Shown here: positions 7,940 through 16,341 of the stretch, piece after piece
Position numbering within the stretch: position 1 is the first letter of the stretch
Layout: the number at the start of each line of letters is the position of its first letter
Source of the DNA: an uncultured bacterium
GTDB taxonomy: Bacteria; Desulfobacterota; Desulfobaccia; Desulfobaccales; 0-14-0-80-60-11
Assembly: GCA_937943575.1 (NCBI GenBank)
Contig: CALEAV010000060.1
Coordinates: 1-38,654 of the forward strand
Direction of reading: 5' to 3'
Length of the DNA stretch: 38,654 bases
Position numbers and translations under genes: made by a program
Notes under the pieces: model-generated
Database searches by the model: none
Told to the model about the DNA's origin: nothing
Seen by the model: only the letters and a program-made list of their open reading frames with translations

Positions 7940-8200
7940 GACACAATCATCATCTTTCACCCCTCGGGCCGGGACGTCTGCCGGCAACTGGCAGAGGCGG
8001 CCGCCAGGCAGATCATTCGCCAGCTTTGCAGCCAGGACACGGGATCAGCGATCCACGGGGAGGTGTGTGAGCTGGTATCGGAGGAAGCGGACTTTCACCG
8101 CGATGGCGCCCGGGGAATCAAACGGGTGGCGAATCCCCGCCTGGCTGAACCCCTTTCTCGATGGCTGGCCCACCAGGGGCTCAGGCCCCAAAAAGGGCGG
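7940..8200 (+). pseudogene. coding-like fragment without start codon
   Basis: From 7940 one frame is open and reads like real protein: IIIFHPSGRDVCRQLAEAA, then GEVCELVSEEADFHRDGAR, then a helix ending RLAEPLSRWLAHQGL. Its amino-acid mix is balanced and third positions are GC-rich, unlike the random frames around it. There is a TAG at 7928 and no start codon before the GTG at 8063. After about 8200 the same frame turns into Pro/Gly/Ser-rich junk. I do not recognise the family. The likeliest reading is the middle of a decayed gene; a short gene starting at 8063 (with GGGGAG just upstream) is possible but less likely. Confidence 0.35.
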
Positions 8201-8353
8201 GCCTTCCGGGAGGGCAGCTCCAATGAATTTGCCGCCTCAGCGCCTCCGCCGCCGCCAGAAGCCCCGGTGGTTGGACCGCACCCGGGCACTTCACCGGCGC
8301 CGGCAGCTGACACCCGCTCCTGGCGCCGAAAAGAGGGCGGATCTCCCGCCTCG

Positions 8354-8378
8354 GGAGCGGGAGGCGCTGGCCCGGAAA
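8354..8378 (+). repeat. 25-base exact repeat of 4961-4985
   Basis: These 25 bases are identical to 4961-4985 at the 3' end of the anti-sigma gene, and similarity extends about 15 bases to the left (GGATCTC at 4946 and at 8339). In both copies the frame gives EREALARK. The copy lies in non-coding or decayed DNA. Confidence 0.6.
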
Positions 8379-8430
8379 TTGGGGCCGGAACCCCCGGCGG
8401 CGGTTCTCACGGGGGCCAGCCGGAGACGGG

Positions 8431-8571
8431 GTGGCGACGGTCACCCATGAAGCGGCCCTGGAGACGGCCCGGGTGGCAGCCCGCCCGGACAGCCGGGGAA
8501 GGGGAGTGGTGGTCATCCTGCCCGGCACCGGAGAAACCTCATCTGAGCCCCGACCCCTTTTCCCGGAGTAG
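8431..8571 (+). pseudogene. remnant of a cysteine synthase C-terminus
   Basis: About 46 codons from 8431 to the TAG at 8569-8571 read as the end of a cysteine synthase (CysK/CysM family): HEAALETARVAARPDSRG, then GVVVILPGTGE, then PLFPE at the end. In intact enzymes this region is an A-A-L-x-x-A helix with RPENxGK, followed by IVVILPDTGERYLSTPLF. The piece matches in order but the RYLST part is altered (TSSEPR). In the neighbouring frame just upstream (8352-8420) EREALARKLGPE and AAVLTGAS could be the degraded helix and GISSGA loop. The PLP-binding N-terminal part is not found. The assignment rests on memory of the family pattern. Confidence 0.5.
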
Positions 8572-8706
8572 GGCAGGAGCCGGGGGGACCGTGAAGCGCC
8601 TCCCGGTGGTTGTCCTATCGCCGGGGGGACCGGGAGCTTCCCGCCCGGGAGGGAAGCCTCCCCCTGGCGGCCGGGCCCTCAGGGTCGGCCGGGGATGCGG
8701 CGGCCG

Positions 8707-8736
8707 TTGCAGGCGTTGACCGGCCTGTTGTATAAT
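8707..8736 (+). promoter_or_regulatory. candidate promoter of tRNA-Leu(UAA)
   Basis: TATAAT at 8731-8736 with TTGCAG (8707-8712) 18 bases upstream. It is the only good -10 box before the second tRNA. The tRNA begins 127 bases later, so a long precursor would need 5' trimming. Confidence 0.4.
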
Positions 8737-8862
8737 GGCTTGGAGTGAGTCAACGGGAAAAAGACCGGGGAAGCTGTCATTGGCGAGAGGGAGGCTTTGG
8801 CCTGCCGGGGGCGTCAGGCAGGCTGAGCCCCCTCGCTCTCCCCCTCCCCCTTGCCTGCGCCG

Positions 8863-8949
8863 GCCTGGGTGGCGAAACGGGTAGACGCAAGGGACTTAAA
8901 ATCCCTCGGGGGTTTCCCCGTGCCGGTTCGAGTCCGGCCCCAGGCACCA
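8863..8949 (+). tRNA. tRNA-Leu(UAA)
   Basis: An 87-base class II tRNA with encoded CCA. The acceptor stem pairs GCCTGGG (8863-8869) with CCCAGGC (8939-8945), followed by A and CCA. The anticodon stem AGGGA/TCCCT encloses CTTAAAA, giving anticodon TAA (UAA). A long variable arm CGGGGGTTTCCCCG and the T arm GCCGGTTCGAGTCCGGC are present. It reads UUA and UUG. With tRNA-Leu(CAA) 3 kb upstream it brackets the hydrolase and gene debris. Confidence 0.95.
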
Positions 8950-9306
8950 GGAATCTCCGCAACTTTCGCCCCCAGCCCTCCACCCCCCTCGGCGTGGCTC
9001 GCGGTCCATCGGTATCAGCAGGGGACTTTCCATTAAGGGCAAAGGCAGGGACCACCTGCTGCCTTGTTCAAACCCTTGACGCCTCACGAGGTGCGGTAGG
9101 CGGGAAAAAAGGGCTGTGACTTATGACCCGCAGGCGTTTGTGCAAACCATTGTCTTTTCCACCCCGCAAGGTGCCGGGGAGGTACTGACGCACACGAGCC
9201 ATCAAACCCTAGGAGGCGCGGCTTCGGGGCCCCCATGACCGAAAACCATATCTCACCCTCGGGGGTCAGGGGGAAGAGGCTACGGCGCGCAAGCCGAACT
9301 CCCGGC
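8950..9306 (+). other. gene-free stretch after tRNA-Leu(UAA)
   Basis: 357 bases of somewhat lower GC than the surroundings. I see no gene, terminator or repeated attachment sequence. The open frame running through it on the minus strand is an out-of-frame continuation across the adaptor gene and shows no protein-like pattern. Confidence 0.5.
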
Positions 9307-10209
9307 TCAGGGCGAAGAAGGGTTTTTTCCGCTGCCGGGCACGAAGCGTTCACAGAGCACCTGCAAACCAATGGGCGGGTTCTTCCGGGCGTGCAGCCGT
9401 AAAAGGGCCTGGACGTATTTGGTATCCAGCCTCTCCCGGCTGTCCTCGCTTCTAAAGTCCCGTTCCCCCACGTAAGGGGAGAGCTCATAGACCTCCCCCT
9501 CACCGATCTCGGCCAGGGTTTCCGCCTCCCGGACCACAAAGCGATCCCCCACGTTCACCCCACCCAACCAGAAGGCCTCCACGAACATCCGCACCTGTTT
9601 CTCCGGGAGCCCGAGGATGATGCGTTTGTAATCCTGCGGGGCGAGCTGCTCACCCAGGCGCACATCACATTTATACACCACTCCGTCGATGGCGGAACGC
9701 AGGGTGAGCTTGTCCACCTCCAGGCGGCGTAGCTCCAGCTCGGCCCGGGCCGAAGCGAGTTGCTGCTCTTTTAGCTTAGCCTGGAGCTGCACCTGACTGA
9801 GGTCGAACTCCGGGATGGTTTTCCGTTGCGCCAGAACCTCCCGGCGCCGCAAAGTGTCCCGGGTGAGGGCCAGTTTGCGGACCTGCTCCTGCAGGCGGGA
9901 GGCGGCCACCTCCAGGGTCTGACGCTCCAGGTCGTCATCCAGACGGCACAAAGGCTGGCCCTGACGCACCCGGTCCCCTTCCCGGACATACAGGGCCACC
10001 ACCCGCCGGGCCTGGAGAGGCCCCACATAGACCTCCCGCTGGTACGGTTCAATGAGCCCATAGACCCGGAAGGGAACCTCCTCCAGCCGCACGGGCGGGG
10101 CGGGGTGCGGCGGGCGGGCGGATTGCCTCAGGGACTCCAGGATATAGAGAGAGGCGCCGACAATCCCGGCCATCAGCGCCACCAGGAGGAGGATAATCTT
10201 CGGTTTCAT
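9307..10209 (-). CDS. HlyD/DevB-type periplasmic adaptor of an ABC exporter
   Basis: 300-residue membrane-fusion protein that would bridge an inner-membrane ABC exporter and the outer envelope. An N-terminal anchor (about residues 4-24) is followed by a first half-lipoyl segment (VVALYVREGDRVRQGQPLCRL). A coiled-coil hairpin covers about residues 95-170, then the second lipoyl half (LTLRSAIDGVVYKCDVRLGEQLAP) and a beta-barrel domain. Its ATG overlaps the ATPase stop as ATGA. It is the only intact gene of a four-gene operon whose other members are disrupted. The adaptor + FtsX-type permease + ATPase set resembles DevBCA glycolipid exporters of cyanobacteria. The substrate is unknown. Confidence 0.82.
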   Translation of the reverse strand: MKPKIILLLVALMAGIVGASLYILESLRQSARPPHPAPPVRLEEVPFRVYGLIEPYQREVYVGPLQARRVVALYVREGDRVRQGQPLCRLDDDLERQTLEVAASRLQEQVRKLALTRDTLRRREVLAQRKTIPEFDLSQVQLQAKLKEQQLASARAELELRRLEVDKLTLRSAIDGVVYKCDVRLGEQLAPQDYKRIILGLPEKQVRMFVEAFWLGGVNVGDRFVVREAETLAEIGEGEVYELSPYVGERDFRSEDSRERLDTKYVQALLRLHARKNPPIGLQVLCERFVPGSGKNPSSP

Positions 10210-10918
10210 GGGGAGACCGCCGCCGTCGCCCTGCCAGGCCGAGTGTCCGCCAGCAGCCGGCCGTTTTCCAGTTTTACCAAGCGATCTGCGTAGGGGAAGA
10301 CCCGGGCGTCGTGGGAGACCACCACCACGATGCGGCCTTCCCCCACCGCGACCCCCTTCAGGATGCCCATGACCACCTGGCCGCTCTCCGCATCCAGGGC
10401 GGAGGTGGGTTCATCGCAGAGAATCACGGCCGGATCCTTGATCAGGGCCCGGGCGATGGACACCCGCTGCTTCATCCCGCCGGAGAGCATGGCGGGCAGC
10501 ATGAGGCCGGTTCCCCCAAGCCCCAGGGATTCCAGCAGCGCCTCGGCCCGACGCCCCAGAGCCGGGGTGATCCGGGCGCCCTGGATGCCCACCGCCAGAA
10601 GGGTATTCTCCCGCACCTTTAGACCCGCGATGAGCATGGGCTGCTGAAAGACAAAACCGTAGCGGGCCAGACGGATGGAGGCGGCTGCCTCGTCGGGCAA
10701 ACCTGTGATCACCTGGCCATCCAGGACAATTCTGCCTTCGGTGGGCCGCAGCACCAGGCCGATGATAGACAGGAGGGTGTCTTGCCGCTGCCCGAGGGCC
10801 CGGCCAACACCGTCAGCTCCCCCGGAGACAGGGTGAGGGAGAGGGGATAGAGCACCCTGCGGATCTCGCGACCGTCAAAGAAATCCCGGGCAATGTCTTC
10901 AAGAATCAAATCAGCCAT
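10206..10918 (-). pseudogene. ABC exporter ATPase (LolD/DevA-like), frameshifted
   Basis: ATP-binding subunit of the exporter, split by one frameshift. The first piece (from ATG 10918) runs through the Walker A motif GPSGSGKT. At about 10778 one base is missing, and the frame continues as nonsense. The second piece resumes with the correct LSIIGLVLRPTEG reading and carries the Q-loop (FVFQQP), the signature [16 protein letters not shown], Walker B ([13 protein letters not shown]) and the H-loop (VVVSHD). Restoring one C after AAGAC would give the usual KTTLLS and a full protein of about 237 residues. Either a true loss of function or a base-calling error; damage in the neighbouring genes favours decay. 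Confidence 0.8.
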
Positions 10919-10982
10919 GACCGCCCCAAGGGCTTTCCCCTCCTCAAGGTCTCAAGGGACCTCGGGATTTCAATGCCGCCGC

Positions 10983-12104
10983 TTAATGGAAGACCGCGGC
11001 CGGATCGGCCTGCAGGGCCTTGCGCAGGGCCACCAGGGAGGCCAGAAGACTCACCACCAGGGTGAGGCCGGCCAACAGCGGCGGCACAGAGAGGGGAAAG
11101 TGTCTGGGGATATCCGTGCCCCGGGTGATGTTGAGGACCACGGCCAGACACAGGAACCCCAGGAAAATCCCGATGATGCTCACCATGAGCGCCTGACAGA
11201 GCACCACCACCGCCACATCCCGCCGCCGGGCCCCCAGGGCGCGCATCACCGCAAAATCCCGGGTGCGCCCCAAAACACTGGCATACATGGTGAGAGTGAC
11301 GATCACCACCCCGATGAGCACGGCGATGGAAATGGAAAAGCCGAAGCTCCCGCCGATGCCGGTATTGGTGAGATAGTAAAGTCTGGTGAGGCGGGAGAGC
11401 TCGGGAGTGGTGTAAACCCCACATTCGGGCATGAGGGCGCGCAGATGGGCCAGGGCATGGTCCCGGTCCACCCCCGGCTTGAGGCCCACGAGGATGGCGG
11501 ACTAGCGGCCTGGCGGGGTTTTGGCCGCCTCCTTGACCCTGTCGAGGGAAAGGAAGACCAAGGTGCCCTGAAAGGCCCGGGCCCCCTGGGTCACCGCCCC
11601 GAAGCGGACCCGGCGGCCGTTGATCTCGGTGACGCCCTGGAGGAGCGGGTGGCCGAATTTGGCCAAGTCCAGGCGGTCCACAGCCACCGCCTCCAGGTCG
11701 ATGAGCGCCCGGCCATCGCCGGCGGCAAGGGCCCAGGGGCCGGCAGCCAGGCGCGGTCTCCGCAAGCCCACCAGCCGCACCGCTTCATGGCTGCCGTCCA
11801 CGGTGCGCAGCAAGCCGTTCCCAAGAAGAATGGGTTCGGCCCAGCGCCCCTCCGGCAGGCCCAGCACCCGCTCCTGATAGCGGCCAGAGATGAGCTCGCC
11901 GCGTCAGCGTTGCGCAGCCGGGCGCTGGTGATCCAGAGGTCGGCGCCGCTGTGGTCCGCCAGCACCGACATGTAATTCAAGAGGCCAAAGAGGATGGATA
12001 ACTGCTGTCCCACCAGAAAGATGATGGCCACCACCCCCCAACAGGGAGCCGGCGGTGGAGGAGCGGTCGTGGAGGAGAAGGCGCCAGGCCCCCCGACTAC
12101 GCAT
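10983..12104 (-). pseudogene. FtsX/DevC-like ABC permease, multiply disrupted
   Basis: The permease subunit is readable only across three frames and one stop. The start (ATG 12104) gives MRSRGAWRLL, then a run of six C on the plus strand (12034-12039) seems one too long and shifts the frame before VVAIIFLVGQQL. A second shift at about 11895-11900 separates ARLRNADAA from ELISGRYQERVLGLPEG. An in-frame TAG at 11502-11504 sits where a residue such as Tyr is expected (GR-stop-SAILVGLKPG). The last piece holds the FtsX-type domain with three membrane segments (IAVLIGVVIVTLTMYASVLG, then ALMVSIIGIFLGFL, and the C-terminal one). Its start overlaps the end of the B12-binding gene, so the operon was once translation-coupled. 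Confidence 0.8.
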
Positions 12105-13187
12105 GGCGAAGCTCCGAGAGGGCCAGGTGATGCGCGTCGGCGAAATCCGCCGCGACCCGCACTCCCGCAGCCGTCAGCAGATGCCGGGCCATCCGGGCCC
12201 CCCGGCCTCCCAGCACCAGAACGGGCCGGGGCTGCAAGGCATTCAGGCGATGCACGGTGGCCAGGGCCTCCTCCAGGCGGGAGAGCATGGTCAGGGATAA
12301 AAAGACCGCCTCAGGTCTCAGGGCCAGGGCGGCCGCGGCGATTTCCTGGCCCGGCAGGCTCCGGCCCAGATTGCGCACCTGCCAGCCCCGCACCTCCAGA
12401 TAGACGCTCAGAGCCAGGGTCACCACTTGGTGCTCATCTCCCGGAGCGCACGACCCAAAGCCTGAGGGCCCTGACTTAAGGGCGGCCCCAAAAGGAGAGG
12501 GAGGCCGCTGAGCAGGCGGCTCAGGGTCTCCGTGGCCAGATGCTCCTGATAGATCTGGAGCTCATTATGTTCCCAGCGGCGGCCGATCTCCTCCATCACC
12601 CCCAGCAGCCGTGAGGCGATAAGCTCTTCCGCAGGGCAGCCCTGAGCCAGCCAGGCCGCAACCAGGTCCCGGGCCGCGGCCAGGTTGCCGGTGACGAGCA
12701 CCTTGAGGAGGCGGGCAACCTCCGGCGCGGAAAAAGGGGCAGCTGGCTGGGGCCGGTGCCGCAAGGTCCCCAGCTCGGACCGTAATTGCGCCAGCGGACC
12801 TGCCAGAAGGTGGCATTCCGGAGGTTTGATAACCCCGTGGATGGCCACCAGCCAACTGTCCAGGAGGAGGTTCGCGGCGGCGGCTCCGGGTCCCCGGGAG
12901 GTCAATAAGGAGAGAGACCAGCCGGCTTCCTCCTGCAAAGCCTTGAAGAGCTGGTAGCGGTAAACCACCTTCAAAAGGAGGCCGAATTCCCGGGCATACT
13001 CCAGGAGCTCCGCCTCCAGGGGGGCCAGATGCTTCTGAGTGCCAAAGCGCCAGCCCACCTCCAGGCGCCGGCGCACTATGGCCGCCAGGTGATCAAAATG
13101 CTCCTCAAAGAGGCGGGCGGCGGCTTCGAAGCCGGAGGTCACCGCTCCTTTAGGAAGAAGCCTATCCTTTTCCTCGACGTCCCCCAT
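12097..13187 (-). pseudogene. cobalamin-binding regulator/sensor, frameshifted between its two B12 subdomains
   Basis: The larger piece (13187 to 12420) has an unrecognised helical N-terminal half. Then comes a methionine-synthase-type helical cap (LLGVMEEIGRRWEHNELQIYQEHLATETLSRLL). It ends out of frame as LREMSTKW. The smaller piece (12426 to 12097) is the Rossmann B12-binding half (VTLALSVYLEVRGWQVRNLG onwards). Reading across a one-base shift at about 12440-12446 gives APGDEHQVVTLALS, as in CarH-like proteins, with the histidine that ligates cobalt. The usual following Gly is replaced. No MerR DNA-binding domain is present. The ATG at 13187 is preceded by GGGGGAG. It heads the exporter operon and may have regulated it. 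Confidence 0.72.
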
Positions 13188-13361
13188 CACTCCCCCATGG
13201 CGGTGGCCACGCCCAACATGGCGGCCCTGCCGGGTCGGTGGGGGCTCCCCCTGACCTCTGGGGAGAAACCCCAAAGCGTAGGGCTGAGGAGGCACTCCCC
13301 GCCCCTCAGGGCGGACAGGCCTCTGTAAGCGCCAGGAGCAAGGGAGGCCAGCCCCGCTGGA

Positions 13362-13372
13362 TTTATTATTAC
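13362..13372 (-). promoter_or_regulatory. AT-rich promoter-like element of the B12-regulator operon
   Basis: On the minus strand TAATAATAAAT lies about 180 bases before the regulator start and is preceded by TTTTTCCC. A similar arrangement (TTTTTCCC then CATAATAAAT) precedes the trehalose operon at 23207-23230. No clean -35 is seen in either case. Confidence 0.3.
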
Positions 13373-13482
13373 ACCGGGAAAAAGTGGGAAAAAGGAAAGA
13401 GTTGACTTTGCGCCAGGAAACGCCAGAATGGTTTGGGGTGGGGCTGCCGGAAAGAGAAAATTCCTTTCGAACCGTCTTCGCC

Positions 13483-16341
13483 TCACCCCGTGCGGCCCCA
13501 CAAGAGGGCGGCGGGCAGGTGCTCCAGGAGCTGCTCTCCGGGGAGCTGCCGGCCCTCGGCCCCGGCAGCGGCGGTCAGGCGGCGGCCGCTCAGCACCTCC
13601 TCAAAGTGGGGCGGCGCCTCCGGGGGCAGGAGGACCACGGTGTGGCGCCAGGGGGCGCCCCCGGGATAGCGGCCTGCCTCCCCCAGCCCGGCGAAGAACC
13701 GCCCCGCCACCGCCACCACCCATTCCCCCCCGAGCCGGCGGGCAAAGGCCACCAGCCGCTCCGCCTGGGGTCCCTGGGCGGCCAGAGGCAGATAGTCCCC
13801 GTCCAGAAACAAGGAGAGGTGGGCCCGGCGAAAGTTCAGGCCCATGGCGGTGACGTACAACTTGATCTCCCCCCGGCGCCAGTTGGCCCATAGCTCAGGG
13901 AAGAGCGCCTCCTTTCCCCGGGCGGCCTTGCGGCGCAGCTCCCTCAGCATCTGCGTGCGGCGGCGGAAATCCACCGGCCGGCGGTTGTCGGGGTCCACCA
14001 GGCTGAAGTCCCAGAGCTCCGTGCCCTGGTAAAAATCGGGGATGCCGGGTGCGGCGATCTTGAGAAGCACCTGGGAGAGGGAGTTAAGGGCGCCGCACCA
14101 GGCGAGCAGACCCTGGAACTCCAGAAAATCCCGAAGGAATTCATTCTCAGGGGAGTCCTTCAGCAGCTCCCGGACAAAGGCCAGCAGGGCCCCTTCATAC
14201 TCCTCGTCCGGATGGGTCCAGTGACTGTGCACCTTGGCCTCCCGGAGGGCCTTGATGAAATAAGCGGCCAGGCGCTCCGGAAAGGCGGGGAGCTCCTCCG
14301 GCACAAGGGGCCAAGCCCCCAAAAGCGTCTGGTAGATAAAATACTCCTCGTTGGAGTCCGGCGCGGTGCGGTCCCGCACCTGCCGCCTTTTGTGCCGGTT
14401 GAGGGCCCGCCAGCGTCTGAGGCGCGCCTCCCACTCTTCGGGGATCTCCGACAGCGCCGTCAGGCGCAGCCGCACATCCTCGCTGCGCTTGGTGTCGTGG
14501 GTGGAGGTGGCGTTGAGGGTCAAGGGCCACATCGTCCGGCGGGCCTGGTTGAAGGCGTGGAAGGCCGCCGGGGTGACCGCCTCCATGGCGCTGCCCACCT
14601 CATTCAACCCCGCCAGAGGGTGATAGACATAGAGGGCGGTGTCCTCCACCCCCTTGGCGGTGATGGGCCCGGTGAACTGCTGCCAGCGCATGACGAACTG
14701 CAGCCACTCCCGCTTCTGGTCCTCGGGGAGATGCGGCGGAAAGTCCAGAAGCAGCACCCGGCGCAGGAAATTGAGGGCCAGGGGATTGAGGTCCGGGCGG
14801 CGCTGGCGGGCGGCGGCAAACCCCTGTTCCAGGCAGGTCTGGTCCGCCCCCCCCACCTCCAGGCTGCGGATGTAGGTGCGATATTGGGGCAGGCAGGCGA
14901 TGACCTCCTCCAGGGCCTCCCGGAGATCGCCCCGGGGGATGTCCCGGGCCCGCCGGTCCTGCTCGGCCAGGAGCCGCAACTGCTGCCCCAGGTTCTCCAG
15001 CTCCCCTCCGAAGAGGCTCTCCAGGACCAGTTTCTTTTTCTCGTAGGCCACCTCGGGCCAGGAGTCCGCCAGACCGGTGAAGCGGGCGTAGATGCGCCGG
15101 ATCTTGTCCAGACCGGGGGGATGCACGAACAGGCCGGTGACCCGGTCCAGGAAGTCGTAGCCGGTGGTGCCGGCCACCGGCCAGTCCGGCGGCAGCGTCT
15201 CCCCCGGGGCCAGGATCTTTTCCACCACCACGTAGAAGCGCTCCCGGCCCCGCTCCGGGACCAGGCTGCGCAGGTGTTCCGTCAGGCGCTGCAGATAGCC
15301 GGCGGGATCAAAGAGGCCGTCGAGGTGATCGATGCGCAGCCCGGCGATCTTCCCCTCCCGGATGAGGGAGAACAGCAGGGCATGACTGGCATCAAAGACC
15401 CGGGGGTCCTCCACCCTGAGCCCGATGAGGTCATTGACACTGAAAAACCGGCGATAATTGATGAAATCCAGGGCCACCTGCCACCACGCCAGGCGGTAGG
15501 CCTGCAGGCTGAGCAGCCGGTCCAGGAGATCGAAGCTGGCGGCCTCCCCCCGGATGCCGTTGAAGCGGGCCAGATTCTCGTCCACGAAACGGCGAATGGC
15601 GGGCTGGGTGAGATAATTCAGCCAGAGGCTTTTTTTCAGGATCTTCTTGGTGCGCTGGCGCTCCTGGAGCTGGCGGCGGCCGGTGGCGCTGCGGGGCGGC
15701 AGGTGCCGGCTTAAGGTGATGAGCCCCTGCAGGGCCAGCAGGGCAGGGTCCTCCGGCCCCAGCTCGGCCGTGAGCTCCTCCAGGCGGTGGCTGAGGATGA
15801 CGCTGTAGGTGCGGGGGTCCACGGGAAAAAAGAAGTCGTGATAATGCACCGCAAAGCCGCTCTCCTCCAGGGTGAGGACCAGCTCCTGGTTCTCCAGGGC
15901 CTGGTAATACGGGCTGCCCAGAATGGGGAGGAGCACCTTGCCGCTGAGAAAGCGCTGGGAGGGCTGCCAGTCGATGTCGAAAAACACCGCATAGGGGGAG
16001 GCGGGGCCGTCTTCCAGGACCTCCTGCCACCAGGGGTTGTCGGGGCTCAAGGCCATGTGGTTGGGGACGATATCCAGGATCAGCCCCATGCCCTTGGCCT
16101 TCAGGGCCCGGGTGAGGGCGGTGAAGGAGACCCGGGATCCCAGCTCCGGGTTGATCTCCAGGGGATTGGTGACGGAATAGCCGTGCAGACTCTGGCGACG
16201 GGCCTTGAAAAAGGGCGAGGCGTAGAGGTGGGAAATCCCCAGGTCGTGGAGGTAAGGGACCAGCGCCTGGGCGGCGATGAAGCGGAAGCCGTGGTGAAAC
16301 TGCAGGCGGTAGGTGGCGGCGGGGGGAGCCTCGGCGCTCAT
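13483..16341 (-). CDS. treY: maltooligosyl trehalose synthase
   Basis: GH13 enzyme (952 residues) that turns the reducing-end glucose of a maltodextrin into an alpha,alpha-1,1 linkage, making maltooligosyl trehalose for TreZ. Landmarks: TYRLQFHHGFRF and DLGISHLYASPFFKAR at the N-terminus, LDIVPNHMA, the nucleophile Asp in GLRIDHLDG (about residue 338), the acid Glu in VVVEKIL (about 372), THDTKRSEDVRLRL late in the protein, and PGIPDFYQGTE. These are typical of TreY, and the length is normal or slightly long. The frame is open 27 codons further upstream, but the ATG at 16341 overlaps the GH57 stop as ATGA and matches the family start. It is the last gene of the trehalose operon. No clear terminator follows. 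Confidence 0.93.
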   Translation of the reverse strand: MSAEAPPAATYRLQFHHGFRFIAAQALVPYLHDLGISHLYASPFFKARRQSLHGYSVTNPLEINPELGSRVSFTALTRALKAKGMGLILDIVPNHMALSPDNPWWQEVLEDGPASPYAVFFDIDWQPSQRFLSGKVLLPILGSPYYQALENQELVLTLEESGFAVHYHDFFFPVDPRTYSVILSHRLEELTAELGPEDPALLALQGLITLSRHLPPRSATGRRQLQERQRTKKILKKSLWLNYLTQPAIRRFVDENLARFNGIRGEAASFDLLDRLLSLQAYRLAWWQVALDFINYRRFFSVNDLIGLRVEDPRVFDASHALLFSLIREGKIAGLRIDHLDGLFDPAGYLQRLTEHLRSLVPERGRERFYVVVEKILAPGETLPPDWPVAGTTGYDFLDRVTGLFVHPPGLDKIRRIYARFTGLADSWPEVAYEKKKLVLESLFGGELENLGQQLRLLAEQDRRARDIPRGDLREALEEVIACLPQYRTYIRSLEVGGADQTCLEQGFAAARQRRPDLNPLALNFLRRVLLLDFPPHLPEDQKREWLQFVMRWQQFTGPITAKGVEDTALYVYHPLAGLNEVGSAMEAVTPAAFHAFNQARRTMWPLTLNATSTHDTKRSEDVRLRLTALSEIPEEWEARLRRWRALNRHKRRQVRDRTAPDSNEEYFIYQTLLGAWPLVPEELPAFPERLAAYFIKALREAKVHSHWTHPDEEYEGALLAFVRELLKDSPENEFLRDFLEFQGLLAWCGALNSLSQVLLKIAAPGIPDFYQGTELWDFSLVDPDNRRPVDFRRRTQMLRELRRKAARGKEALFPELWANWRRGEIKLYVTAMGLNFRRAHLSLFLDGDYLPLAAQGPQAERLVAFARRLGGEWVVAVAGRFFAGLGEAGRYPGGAPWRHTVVLLPPEAPPHFEEVLSGRRLTAAAGAEGRQLPGEQLLEHLPAALLWGRTG

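Noticed and set aside
8063-8719. A 218-codon frame as a complete new gene
   Set aside because: Only its first 45 codons look coding. The rest is Pro/Gly/Arg/Ser-rich and overlaps the cysteine synthase remnant in another frame.
5859-8862. Attachment-site duplication of a tRNA 3' end
   Set aside because: I looked for repeated GTTCGAGTC/CCGGCACCA-type ends between the two tRNAs and found no additional copy. The two tRNAs themselves differ in sequence.
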